Shown here piece after piece: positions 41,562 through 50,249 of a stretch of DNA of 64,000 nt. Source of the DNA: Pseudaeromonas sp038247115 (lineage in GTDB: Bacteria; Pseudomonadota; Gammaproteobacteria; Enterobacterales; Aeromonadaceae); NCBI GenBank assembly GCA_038247115.1, contig JBBRVG010000007.1:1-64000 (forward strand). The letters run 5' to 3'. Position numbers and translations under genes: made by a program. The notes under the pieces were generated by a model, which saw only the letters and a program-made list of their open reading frames with translations, was not told the DNA's origin and made no database searches. How positions within the stretch are numbered: position 1 is the stretch's first letter; every line of letters begins with the position of its first letter.

Positions 41562-42791
41562 TTAGCCAATCAGGCGCTGGAACAGCAGGATCAGGTAGTC
41601 CCACAGGCGGCTGAAGAGGCTGCCTTCATTCACCTCTTCGAGGGCAACCAGCGGATACTGGGCGACATCCTTACCATCCAGCTTCAGGAAGATGGTACCG
41701 ACTTGCTCTCCCTTCTTGATGGGGGCATCCAGTTCGTTTTTCAACTGGAAGTCAGCCTTGAGCTTGCCACTGCTGTTGCGGGGTATGACCAGACTGATGT
41801 CCCGATCGGTACCCAGCTTGATCTCGTTCTTGTCACCCATCCACACCCGTTGGGTCGCGAGCTCGGCGCCCAGCTTGTAGGGAGTGACGTTCTGGTAGAA
41901 GCGGAAGCCGTAGGTCAGCAGCTTCTTGCTCTCTTCAGCCCGTTGCGCTTCGCTACCGGAGCCGATGACCACGGCGATCAGACGCATGTTGTCCGGACCG
42001 GTCGCCGAGGAAACCAGGTTATAGCCCACTTCGCTGACGTGACCGGTTTTGATGCCGTCTACCGCCAGACTCTTGTCCCACAGCAGGCGGTTGCGGTTGT
42101 GCTGCACTATGCCATTGAAGGTGAACTCTTTTTGCGAGTAGATGGCATATTCGCTCGGCAGATCGCGGATCAGGGCCTGACCCAGCAGGGCCATATCATA
42201 AGCGCTGGAATAGTGGTTCTCGTTATGCAGTCCGTGGGCGTTGACGAAGTGGGTCTCTTTCATGCCCAGACGGTCTGCCCACTGGTTCATCAGGCTGGCG
42301 AACGAGTCTTCAGAGCCGGCGATGTGCTCGGCCATTGCGATACAGGCATCGTTGCCGGACTGGATGATGATGCCCTTGTTCAGGTTATCCACGCTGACCT
42401 GTTTGCCGACTTCGATAAACATCTTCGAGGAGTCGGAGTAGTTCTTGGCCCAGGCGTTCTGGCTGATGGTGACCATGTCATCCGGTTTCATACGGCCGGA
42501 CTTGAGCTCCTGGCCGATGACATAGGAGGTCATCATCTTAGTCAGACTGGCGGGCGGCAAACGCTCATGTTCGTTATTGCCGAACAGGACCTGACCTGTG
42601 TGGTAGTCCATCAACAAGAAGGCTTTGGCAGCAATTTGCGGTGGGCTGGGCAGTGCCACGGGAGCCGGAGCAGGCATCGGCTTCGGATCCGGCTTCGGTT
42701 GCGCATCAGGCGTCGGAGTGGAAGTTGCGGCCATAGCCGTCATCGACAGCGCCATAGAGGCACAAAGCAGAAAGGGTTTCGCCAGTTTCAA
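41562..42791 (-). CDS. dacA: D-alanyl-D-alanine carboxypeptidase (PBP5/6-like) DacA
   Basis: 409 residues. The best start is TTG 42791, with AAAGGA 8 bases upstream and a signal peptide (KLAKPFLLCASMALSMTAMAA) directly after; no ATG is well placed. The active site is complete: S-L-T-K (PPASLTKMM), SGN (QSGNDACIAM) and KTG (DGIKTGHVSE). A Pro-rich linker precedes the catalytic domain. The C-terminal amphipathic helix (SRLWDYLILLFQRLIG) should anchor it to the outer face of the inner membrane. It trims pentapeptides in peptidoglycan. Confidence 0.94.
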   Translation of the reverse strand: MKLAKPFLLCASMALSMTAMAATSTPTPDAQPKPDPKPMPAPAPVALPSPPQIAAKAFLLMDYHTGQVLFGNNEHERLPPASLTKMMTSYVIGQELKSGRMKPDDMVTISQNAWAKNYSDSSKMFIEVGKQVSVDNLNKGIIIQSGNDACIAMAEHIAGSEDSFASLMNQWADRLGMKETHFVNAHGLHNENHYSSAYDMALLGQALIRDLPSEYAIYSQKEFTFNGIVQHNRNRLLWDKSLAVDGIKTGHVSEVGYNLVSSATGPDNMRLIAVVIGSGSEAQRAEESKKLLTYGFRFYQNVTPYKLGAELATQRVWMGDKNEIKLGTDRDISLVIPRNSSGKLKADFQLKNELDAPIKKGEQVGTIFLKLDGKDVAQYPLVALEEVNEGSLFSRLWDYLILLFQRLIG

Positions 42792-42907
42792 AATCGTGAT
42801 CCTTTGTGAGTAGCCTGCCAACAGGCAATTCTGCGAAGGGCGCTACTATAACAAAGTGTGATCCCCTTGGCAGCCAGGAATTGGTTGAAGTTTGTGGGCT
42901 CTCAGGC

Positions 42908-43804
42908 TCAATAGACGAAGTAGGCGCTATTCAGACCCGCATCCTTGACCACCGCCAGCATGACATCGGCTTGCTGGGGAGCCATGGGTCCCATGTGCAG
43001 GCGATAGACTTGATTGGCGCTGACTATGGTGATGGGGGTTCCGAATTTCTGGCTCAGACGGCTCGCTTCTTCTCGCGCCCTTTGTGCCGAGTCGGTGGCC
43101 AGCAACTGGATGGTTTTGGCTTCACTGCGGGCTATCATCTCGTCGGCATTGGCCGGACGCGGAGGATGGACCAGGTCCAGGCGGACTTTGGCGACGCCCT
43201 GACCGACGATGCCCAGACGCTGGGCGGCACCAAAGGAGAGATCCAGGATGCGATCACCATGGAAGGGACCGCGATCATTGACCCGCACGATCAGCGAGCG
43301 GCCATTTTCCTTGTTGGTGACCCGGATATAACAGGGGATCGGCAGATGCTTGTGCGCCGCCGAGATGTCGTACTGGTTATAGGTTTCACCACTGGAGGTG
43401 TATTGGCCATGAAAGCCGGGACCATACCAGGAGGCGGTGCCCTCTTCACTGTATTGCTCTATATCCCGCCATACCTTGTAGGGTTGGCCAAACACTTCGT
43501 AGTCCTTGTTGCCAATGCGGCTGTAGGTTTCAAAGCGCGGCTCCACCCCGGCCACGGGGATCAGGGCCGGATCTGGCCGACCATAATCTTTGCGGATCGC
43601 ATAACGATTCACCTGGGAGCGCGGTTGTTCGCTCTCGGGCAAGGGACCGGCCACAGTACGGAAATTGAAGCCACTGTCGTCGGTGGATTCGGTGTGGATC
43701 TTGGTTTTAGCGATGCGGGTCCGATATTCGCGGACCTCGGTGACGCAGCCCGTTAATATCGACAACATGACCGTGGCCATAAGCCAATAGCTGATTCCTT
43801 TCAT
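42908..43804 (-). CDS. rlpA: RlpA-type septal lytic transglycosylase, lipoprotein (copy 1)
   Basis: 298 residues. ATG 43804 is preceded by GGAACGAC. The signal peptide ends in a lipobox (SILTGC). The double-psi beta-barrel reads EEGTASWYGPGFHG, SSGETYN, AAHKHLPIPCY and VRVNDRGPFHGDRILDLS, with the catalytic Glu, His and Asp present. A C-terminal SPOR domain (TIQLLATDSAQRAREEASRL ... YRLHMGP) targets denuded glycan at septa. It lies 186 bp after a closely related second copy. Confidence 0.92.
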   Translation of the reverse strand: MKGISYWLMATVMLSILTGCVTEVREYRTRIAKTKIHTESTDDSGFNFRTVAGPLPESEQPRSQVNRYAIRKDYGRPDPALIPVAGVEPRFETYSRIGNKDYEVFGQPYKVWRDIEQYSEEGTASWYGPGFHGQYTSSGETYNQYDISAAHKHLPIPCYIRVTNKENGRSLIVRVNDRGPFHGDRILDLSFGAAQRLGIVGQGVAKVRLDLVHPPRPANADEMIARSEAKTIQLLATDSAQRAREEASRLSQKFGTPITIVSANQVYRLHMGPMAPQQADVMLAVVKDAGLNSAYFVY

Positions 43805-43990
43805 GTCGTTCCATTCCAGTGTTGTGCTAATGCCTGCCGTCGACTCTCCGCAATTCAAGAGTGACGCACAGCTGGTTTCAATGAGCCCAAGGTAAGGGTC
43901 GGTATTCTTGACCCACTTGGGGATGACGGTCAAGTTTTCACCGCCGCTGACGGGATCCGGATCGGATCCTCGGTTTAATTCACGAAAGGT

Positions 43991-44761
43991 TCAATTCACA
44001 AAGAAGGCTTGCTGATAGCCAGCGCCCCGCAGACGTTGCAGCATGGACTCGGCCTCTTTGCGCTCCAGAGGACCCAGATGCAGGCGATAGATCTGGTTGG
44101 CCGTGACCACCCGGATAGGTTTGCCGAAGCGCTGGCTCAGTTCGCGGGCCGCATCACTGGCCTTGAGGGCCGAATTGGTCGCCATCAGTTGAATGGTACG
44201 CGCCTCATGGCGAGCTATGATCTCGGCCGCATTCGGCGGTGGCGTCACCTTGACCAGTTCAACCTGGACTTTAGCCGTGCCGGGTCCCAGGATCCCCAAC
44301 TGATGGGCAGCACCCCGGGAGAGATCCAGGATGCGGTCGCCATGGAAAGGGCCCCTATCATTGACCCGTACTACTATGGCTTTGCCATTTTCCAGATTGG
44401 TAACTTTCAGGTAGGAGGGCAGCGGCAGGTTCTTGTGCGCCGCCGATACATCTTCCTGATTATAGAGTTCGCCATTGGAGGTATAGAGGCCATGAAAACC
44501 GGGCCCGTACCAGGAGGCGGTGCCTTCTTCCCGGTAGTGCTCAATTCCGTTCCAGACTTTGTAATCACGCCCGAAGACCTGGTAATCCTTGTTACCGATG
44601 CGGCTGGGGGGCTCGAATCTGGGCGTCACGCCACCCACACCGGTCAAGTCCAGATCCCGGCTTGGCTGCGCTGGTGCAGGCAGGCGCTTGGCCGTCGGGC
44701 TGCTACAAGCAGTCAACGTCAGTATCAACAGCAACAGCAGCAGGATCGGATTATTGATCAT
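43991..44761 (-). CDS. rlpA: RlpA-type septal lytic transglycosylase, lipoprotein (copy 2)
   Basis: 256 residues from ATG 44761, which overlaps the end of mltB by 11 bp. The lipobox is LTLTAC. The shared core with copy 1 is obvious: RIGNKDYQVFGRDYKVW, EEGTASWYGPGFHG, AAHKNLPLPSY, VRVNDRGPFHGDRILDLS, and a SPOR domain (TIQLMATNSALKASDAARE ... YRLHLGPL). It has a shorter N-terminal linker than copy 1. This position next to mltB is that of the ordinary rlpA, so copy 1 looks like the extra gene. Confidence 0.9.
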   Translation of the reverse strand: MINNPILLLLLLILTLTACSSPTAKRLPAPAQPSRDLDLTGVGGVTPRFEPPSRIGNKDYQVFGRDYKVWNGIEHYREEGTASWYGPGFHGLYTSNGELYNQEDVSAAHKNLPLPSYLKVTNLENGKAIVVRVNDRGPFHGDRILDLSRGAAHQLGILGPGTAKVQVELVKVTPPPNAAEIIARHEARTIQLMATNSALKASDAARELSQRFGKPIRVVTANQIYRLHLGPLERKEAESMLQRLRGAGYQQAFFVN

Positions 44762-45722
44762 GATAGGCGGCGGCAATCTTCTCGCTGAGTTGGTAAACGG
44801 CCATGGCATACAGGGGGCTACGGTTATAACGGGTGATGACATAGAAATTATGGCGTAGCACCCAGTATTCCGTGCCCATGGCCTGATCCAGTTTAAGCAA
44901 TTTCACCGGAGTTGCAGGTGCCAAGGTTGTGCTCAGGGTCACACCTGCAGCTTGCAGTTGCTGCCAGCTCTGATTGATCTCCAGTTTGCCATCCAGCAGG
45001 GTCGCCACCTTGCTGGCATCTGCGACTTGAGCAAGGTGCGCAACCGGTTCACCCCAGTGCCACTCATGTTCGGCAAAGTAGTTGCCGACACTGCCGATGG
45101 CATCGGCGGGATTGGAGAACAGGTCGATGTGGCCGTCGCCATCGAAATCCCGGGCAAAATGCAGATAACTGGTTGGCATAAATTGCCCCATGCCCATGGC
45201 GCCAGCATAGGATCCTTTGGGCGTTCGCAGTGGCCAGCCTTGCTGTTTGGCCAGTTTGACGTACTGGGCAAACTCCTTGCTGAAATAGGGAGCCCGCGCC
45301 GGATAGTGAAAGCCCAACGAATAGAGCGCATCCAGTACCGGATGCTCCCCCATCTGGCTGCCGTAGCGGGTCTCGACCCCTATGATGGCGACGATCATCT
45401 CGGCGGGAACCTTGAGCTGCTGCTCGGCCTTGGCCAACCAATCGGCATGCTGCTGCCAGAACAGCACCCCGTTACGCACCCGGGCTTCGGTGATGAACAG
45501 CGGCCGGTACTGGTACCAGGGCTTGGCTTCCCAGGGTTTCTGAATCGCATCTATGACGGGTTGGCGCAGTTGTGCCTGACCGATGGCCTGTTGCAGATCA
45601 GTCAGCGGGATCTGCAGATCCTGACTCAACTGCTGTAATCGTTGTTGATCGGCCGTGGTCATCTCCGCCGCCGAGGCGATCAAGGCAGAACAACTGAGCA
45701 GCAGGGCAAGCAAATAGCGCAT
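44751..45722 (-). CDS. mltB: Lytic murein transglycosylase B
   Basis: 323 residues. A signal peptide (MRYLLALLLSCSALIASAAE) has a Cys but not a clean lipobox. The SLT-type catalytic domain is clear: VAIIGVETRYGSQMGEHPVLDAL with the catalytic Glu, SYAGAMGMGQFMPTSYL, and DFDGDGHIDLFSNPADAIGSVGNYF. The C-terminal TRYNRSPLYAMAVYQLSEKIA is typical of MltB. It cleaves glycan strands and lies 15 bp downstream of mrdB in the mrdA-mrdB cluster. Confidence 0.93.
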   Translation of the reverse strand: MRYLLALLLSCSALIASAAEMTTADQQRLQQLSQDLQIPLTDLQQAIGQAQLRQPVIDAIQKPWEAKPWYQYRPLFITEARVRNGVLFWQQHADWLAKAEQQLKVPAEMIVAIIGVETRYGSQMGEHPVLDALYSLGFHYPARAPYFSKEFAQYVKLAKQQGWPLRTPKGSYAGAMGMGQFMPTSYLHFARDFDGDGHIDLFSNPADAIGSVGNYFAEHEWHWGEPVAHLAQVADASKVATLLDGKLEINQSWQQLQAAGVTLSTTLAPATPVKLLKLDQAMGTEYWVLRHNFYVITRYNRSPLYAMAVYQLSEKIAAAYHDQ

Positions 45723-45737
45723 GGGATGATTTCCGGA

Positions 45738-46838
45738 TCAGGCCAGCAAGCGGCGGTGGGTATGGATGGACATCAGAATGCCAAAACCGGCGGCCAGCGT
45801 CACCATGGATGTGCCACCGTAACTGATGAGCGGCAAAGGCACACCGACCACGGGCAGCAAACCGCTGACCATGCCGATATTGACGAAGACGTAGAAGAAG
45901 AAGGTCAGCGTCAAGGCTCCACCCAGCAAGCGTTCGAACGAACCCTGGGCTTGCAGGCTGATGCTCATGCAACGGCTGATGACATACAGATACAGGCACA
46001 TCAACAGAATGAAGCCAATCAGACCAAACTCTTCACTGAATACCGCGAAGATAAAATCGGTATGCCGCTCGGGCAGGAACTCGAGCTGGGATTGGGTGCC
46101 ATTGAGCCAGCCTTTGCCGAATAGACCGCCCGAGCCGATGGCAATCTTGGACTGGATGATGTGATAACCAGTTCCTAATGGGTCGGTTTCCGGATCCAGA
46201 AAGGTCAGCACTCGTTGCCGCTGGTAGTCGTGCATCAGGAAGAACCAGAGCACGGGCAAAAAACTGGCCGCGGCTAAGCCGGCTGCCAGGATCAGATACC
46301 AGTTGATACCGGCCAGGAAGATGACAAAGACCCCGGAGACGGCCACCAGGATGGCGGTGCCCAGATCTGGTTGCTCGGCAATCTGCAGGGTCGGGACCAG
46401 AACCAGCAACAGCGCTATGACGATCTGCTTGAAGGTCGGTGGCAAGGCATGACGGCTGAGATAGGCCGCTATGGTCATCGGCATGATGATCTTCAAAAAT
46501 TCCGAGGGCTGGAACTTGATAAATCCCAGATCCAGCCAGCGCTGGGCGCCCTTGCCGATATGACCGAATACCATGACACACAGCAGTAACACGATACAGA
46601 CCGCGAACGCCGGTGGTGCCCAGCGGGCATAGAAGGCGGGCGGAAACTGGGCTATGAAGATCATGAGTCCGAAGGCCATGCTGGTACGCAGCAGTTGACG
46701 TCCCAGCACCTCGGGATGCATGCCGGAGGCGGAGTAGAGCACCACCAGACTGACGCAGAGCAGGGCTAACAAGCCAAGCAGCAGCGGCAGATCGATATGG
46801 AAGCGCTGCCAGAACGAGACACCGTGTCGTTGATTCAT
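45738..46838 (-). CDS. mrdB: Peptidoglycan glycosyltransferase RodA (MrdB)
   Basis: 366 residues with ten membrane helices, SEDS family. Signatures include KGAQRWLDLGFIKFQPSEFLKI, LVLVPTLQIAEQPDLGTAIL and the C-terminal VVGVPLPLISYGGTSMVTL. It polymerises glycan in the elongasome together with PBP2. Its ATG overlaps the mrdA stop codon by 4 bases (ATGA), so the two are translationally coupled. Confidence 0.96.
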   Translation of the reverse strand: MNQRHGVSFWQRFHIDLPLLLGLLALLCVSLVVLYSASGMHPEVLGRQLLRTSMAFGLMIFIAQFPPAFYARWAPPAFAVCIVLLLCVMVFGHIGKGAQRWLDLGFIKFQPSEFLKIIMPMTIAAYLSRHALPPTFKQIVIALLLVLVPTLQIAEQPDLGTAILVAVSGVFVIFLAGINWYLILAAGLAAASFLPVLWFFLMHDYQRQRVLTFLDPETDPLGTGYHIIQSKIAIGSGGLFGKGWLNGTQSQLEFLPERHTDFIFAVFSEEFGLIGFILLMCLYLYVISRCMSISLQAQGSFERLLGGALTLTFFFYVFVNIGMVSGLLPVVGVPLPLISYGGTSMVTLAAGFGILMSIHTHRRLLA

Positions 46839-48727
46839 GGATGTTCCTCAGGGACTGGTACTGGTGCTGCTTCGGGGCCAATCAGGTAAGCATCCAGCAT
46901 GGCACGGACCACGGGGGCGGCGTTGGCACTACCACCACCGGCGTTTTCCAGGATCAGCGAGACCACACCCTTGGGATCCTCGTAGGGCGCAAACGCGACG
47001 AACAGGGCATTGTCTCTGTGCTCCTCTTTCAGGCGCTTTGCATCGTATTTTTGATCTTGCTTGAGGCCGACCACCTGGGCGGTCCCGGATTTACCGGCCG
47101 CCTTGTAGGGGGTATTGGCAAAGGCGCGGCGACCCGTTCCTTCGGTGCCGTTGATGACCCGGTACATGCCTTCCATCGCCACCTTCCAGTAACTGTCGTC
47201 TTTGACGCTCAGCGCCTGATCGGTGGGTTCGCGGAATGGTTCCTGATGGCCATCCCCTTCTCGGATCGACTTCAGCAAGTGAGGGATCACATTATGACCA
47301 TGTTGGGTCAATATGCTGTGGGCGCGGGCCAACTGGATCGGCGTTGCTGTCCAGTAGCCTTGGCCGATACCGATGGAGATGGTGTCTCCCAGATACCAGG
47401 CTTGTTTGCGGCGCAGGCGTTTCCAGTCTCTAGACGGCATGACGCCCATGGTCTCTTCGTAGATATCGAGCCCCGAGTAGTTCCCGAAGCCGAACGCCGT
47501 CATGTAGCGGTTGATGGTATCAATGCCGGTGCGATAGGCCAGATCGTAGAAAAAAGTATCGGCCGAGACTTCGATGGCGCGATAGACGTCCAACCAGCCG
47601 TGTCCCCACTTCTTCCAGTCGCGGAATTTATGGGTGGAGCCGGGCAGCTGGAAGAAGGGGCCACCAAAGTAACGACTAAAGGGCGTGATGGCGCCTTCGT
47701 TTAACCCCATCACCGCCAGTAGCGGCTTGACGGTGGAGGCGGGGGCGTAGCCGCCCTGGCTGACCCGGTTGATCAAGGGACGGGATGGATCATTGAGTAG
47801 AGCCGCATACTCCTTGGTCCGGATGCCGCGCACAAACAGGTTCGGGTCATAGGTCGGCGAGGAAGCCAGAGCCAGCACGGCGCCGCTCTTGGGCTCCATC
47901 AGCACTATACCGGCTCGACGCCCGGCCAGCAGTTCTTGAGCCTTTTTCTGCAGTTGCAGATCCAGCGTCAGGTGAATGTCTTTGCCGGCAATCGGCGGTT
48001 GATACTTGAGGGTGCGGATCACACGCCCGCGATTGTTGACCTCGACTTCCTGATAACCGGCCTGACCGTGCAACAACTCTTCATAATATTTTTCGACGCC
48101 CAGCTTGCCGATATCTCGGCTGGCGGCGTAGTTGGCTAATTTGCCCTGTTCATCCAGCTTCTGCAGATCCGTGGTGTTGATGCGGGCTACGTATCCCAGC
48201 GCATGGGTGAAAGTATCGGCAAAGGGATAAAAGCGCTTGAGATAGGCCTCGATGCTGGCCCCCGGATACTTGTGCTGGTTCACCGAAAAGGTGGCGACCT
48301 GCTCTTCGCTCAGCTGATCGGCCAGCGTGATGGGATTGAAGCGGCGATGGCGCTGTACCTCTTTGAGAAAGCGATCTTTCTCTTCCGGATCCAGCTTGAG
48401 CAGTACGATCAATTCGTCGAGAACGTTGGGCAGATCATCGACCTGCTCCGGAATGATTTCCAGACTGAAGACAGGGCGGTTTTCCGCCAGTAGCACACCG
48501 TTGCGATCAAAGATCAATCCGCGCGGTGGCGCCACCGGAACCACCTTGATGCGGTTATCGTTGGAGCGGGTCTGGTAATCATCATGATGAATGACCTGGA
48601 CCACATACAGGTTCATCAACAACATCAAGGTCAGGACCATGACCCCGGCCATGGCGACCATGGCGCGGCGACGAAACAGAGCCGCTTCGGCGTTGTTATC
48701 CTTGATGGAGATGCGCTGTTGCAGCAT
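46835..48727 (-). CDS. mrdA: Penicillin-binding protein 2 (MrdA)
   Basis: 630 residues: one N-terminal membrane helix (VAMAGVMVLTLMLLMNLYVV), a pedestal domain (APPRGLIFDRNGVLLAENRP) and a transpeptidase domain with S-T-V-K (YAPASTVKPLL), the SAD motif (EVSADTFFYDLAY) and KSGTAQ. GDTISIGIGQGYWTATPIQ is the conserved class-B segment. It crosslinks peptidoglycan during cell elongation with RodA. It starts 3 bp after the rlmH stop. Confidence 0.97.
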   Translation of the reverse strand: MLQQRISIKDNNAEAALFRRRAMVAMAGVMVLTLMLLMNLYVVQVIHHDDYQTRSNDNRIKVVPVAPPRGLIFDRNGVLLAENRPVFSLEIIPEQVDDLPNVLDELIVLLKLDPEEKDRFLKEVQRHRRFNPITLADQLSEEQVATFSVNQHKYPGASIEAYLKRFYPFADTFTHALGYVARINTTDLQKLDEQGKLANYAASRDIGKLGVEKYYEELLHGQAGYQEVEVNNRGRVIRTLKYQPPIAGKDIHLTLDLQLQKKAQELLAGRRAGIVLMEPKSGAVLALASSPTYDPNLFVRGIRTKEYAALLNDPSRPLINRVSQGGYAPASTVKPLLAVMGLNEGAITPFSRYFGGPFFQLPGSTHKFRDWKKWGHGWLDVYRAIEVSADTFFYDLAYRTGIDTINRYMTAFGFGNYSGLDIYEETMGVMPSRDWKRLRRKQAWYLGDTISIGIGQGYWTATPIQLARAHSILTQHGHNVIPHLLKSIREGDGHQEPFREPTDQALSVKDDSYWKVAMEGMYRVINGTEGTGRRAFANTPYKAAGKSGTAQVVGLKQDQKYDAKRLKEEHRDNALFVAFAPYEDPKGVVSLILENAGGGSANAAPVVRAMLDAYLIGPEAAPVPVPEEHP

Positions 48728-48730
48728 GGA

Positions 48731-49201
48731 TCACTCTCTGTGGTAAGGGTGATTGGTGGTAATACTCCAGGCGCGGTACAGGCTTTCCGCTACCACCACC
48801 CGCACCAGCGGATGGGGTAACGTCAGCGGTGACAGCGACCAGCTCTGTTCGGCCAGTGCCTTGCATTCTGGGGCCAACCCTTCCGGGCCGCCGATCAACA
48901 GGGCGACATCGCGGCCATCGAGTTTCCAAGCTTCCAGTTGTTGCGCCAGCTGCTCCGTGGTCCAGGTTTTGCCGGGAATATCCAGGGTGACAATCCTGGC
49001 ATTTTTACCGGCGGCTGCCAGCGTCAACTCGCCCTCCTTGTGCAGGATGCGAGCGATATCGGCGTTTTTGCCCCGTTTACCGGCCGGGATTTCGATCAGC
49101 TCCAGCGGCATATCTTTGGGAAAGCGGCGCTGGTACTCATTGAAACCCGTAGTCACCCAGTCCGGCATCTTGGTGCCGACGGCAATCAGCTGGATCTTCA
49201 T
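48731..49201 (-). CDS. rlmH: 23S rRNA pseudouridine-1915 N3-methyltransferase RlmH
   Basis: 156 residues from ATG 49201. The SPOUT knot is evident: KIQLIAVGTKMPDWV at the start, PAGKRGKNADIARILHKEG, and VALLIGGPEGLAPECKA plus LSPLTLPHPLVRVVVAESLYRAW at the end. It methylates helix 69 of 23S rRNA. It begins 2 bp after rsfS and is part of the rsfS-rlmH-mrdA-mrdB unit. Confidence 0.97.
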   Translation of the reverse strand: MKIQLIAVGTKMPDWVTTGFNEYQRRFPKDMPLELIEIPAGKRGKNADIARILHKEGELTLAAAGKNARIVTLDIPGKTWTTEQLAQQLEAWKLDGRDVALLIGGPEGLAPECKALAEQSWSLSPLTLPHPLVRVVVAESLYRAWSITTNHPYHRE

Positions 49202-49203
49202 GC

Positions 49204-49545
49204 TCAGGCCGCAGCCTCGGTAAACTGACCACTCCACAGTTTTTCCAGCTGATAGAGGGCGCGGGTTTCATCCTGCATGACGTGGATCAGCACATCTCCG
49301 GCGTCGACAAGCACCCATTCGCCCAGCGCTTGACCTTCGATACTGAGTAGGGGAATGCCGGAATGGCGTAGTTCTTCGGCGACATGGTCGGCAATCGAGC
49401 AGACATGGCGATTGGAGTTTCCACTGCAGATGATCATGCAGTCGGTGATGCTGGACTTGCCGCGGACATCGATAACGGTGATGTCGCGACCTTTCAAATC
49501 GTCAATTTTATCTGCGATGAAATCGTGTAGTGCCTGACCTTGCAA
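49204..49545 (-). CDS. rsfS: Ribosome silencing factor RsfS
   Basis: 113 residues. The start is TTG 49545, with GGAGG six bases upstream, and alignment with E. coli RsfS (QGKALQDFV) begins exactly there. LHDFIADKIDDLKGRDITVIDV, GKSSITDCMIICSGNSNRHV and WVLVDAGDVLIHVMQDETR are family signatures. It binds L14 and blocks subunit joining when nutrients fall. It lies between nadD and rlmH as usual. Confidence 0.95.
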   Translation of the reverse strand: MQGQALHDFIADKIDDLKGRDITVIDVRGKSSITDCMIICSGNSNRHVCSIADHVAEELRHSGIPLLSIEGQALGEWVLVDAGDVLIHVMQDETRALYQLEKLWSGQFTEAAA

Positions 49546-49601
49546 AGAGAAACCTCCGGCCAACCAAGGGTTGGTCTGAATTGATATAAAATGGCCGCGG
49601 A

Positions 49602-50249
49602 TTATAACACGGCAGGGCGATAGATCCCCTGCTGGCGAATATAATCCGCCACCTTTTGTGGTACCAGCCCGCCGAGGGAGTCCCCCTGCGCCAGTCGCGC
49701 CCGCAGCTCGGTGGCCGATAAGGCGAACGGCTGATTTTGCAACCATAACAAGTGCCCCCCGAGCTGCTGATGCACAGCAAGGGGCGAGTTGGTCTGGTGT
49801 GCGGTAACAAATTCCGCCAATTCGCCACCCAGCTCCGGTTGCCAGCCCGGGCGGACAGCCACCACCAGATGGGCATAGTCCGTCAGCTCCTGCCAGCGGT
49901 GCCAGCTTGGCAAACCGAGCAGGGAGTCCATCCCCATCAAAAAGCACAAGGGAGTATCAGGCAGTTCCCGGCGCAGTTCGATCAGGGTGTCGATGGTGTA
50001 GGAGGGCGTGAGTCGTCGCAGCTCCCGGTCGTCGACCGTGACGCTGGTTAGATCTTCAGCCGCCAACTCGACCATGGCCAAGCGCTGGCTGCTGGTGGCT
50101 ACCGGTTGCGGTCTATGGGGGGGAATATGATTGGGCATCAGCCGCAGGGAGGCCAGTTGCAGGGTTTGCATCGCCTCCAGCGCTGGTTGTAGATGACCCA
50201 GATGGATGGGATCGAAAGTCCCACCCAGAATGCCAATGGCGCGCTTCAT
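49602..50249 (-). CDS. nadD: Nicotinate-nucleotide adenylyltransferase NadD
   Basis: 215 residues. The nucleotidyltransferase motifs GGTFDPIHLGH and a late SATELRAR (usually SSTEIR) are present. PNHIPPHRPQP and CFLMGMDSLLGLPSWHRW also fit NadD. It makes deamido-NAD from nicotinate mononucleotide. Its ATG overlaps the holA stop by 4 bases. Confidence 0.97.
   Translation of the reverse strand: MKRAIGILGGTFDPIHLGHLQPALEAMQTLQLASLRLMPNHIPPHRPQPVATSSQRLAMVELAAEDLTSVTVDDRELRRLTPSYTIDTLIELRRELPDTPLCFLMGMDSLLGLPSWHRWQELTDYAHLVVAVRPGWQPELGGELAEFVTAHQTNSPLAVHQQLGGHLLWLQNQPFALSATELRARLAQGDSLGGLVPQKVADYIRQQGIYRPAVL

Noticed and set aside
41223..42809. Long plus-strand open frame (528 codons) opposite dacA and ybeD
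   Set aside because: It is antisense to two well-identified genes, has no convincing ribosome-binding site and reads as a low-complexity shadow frame of GC-rich coding DNA.
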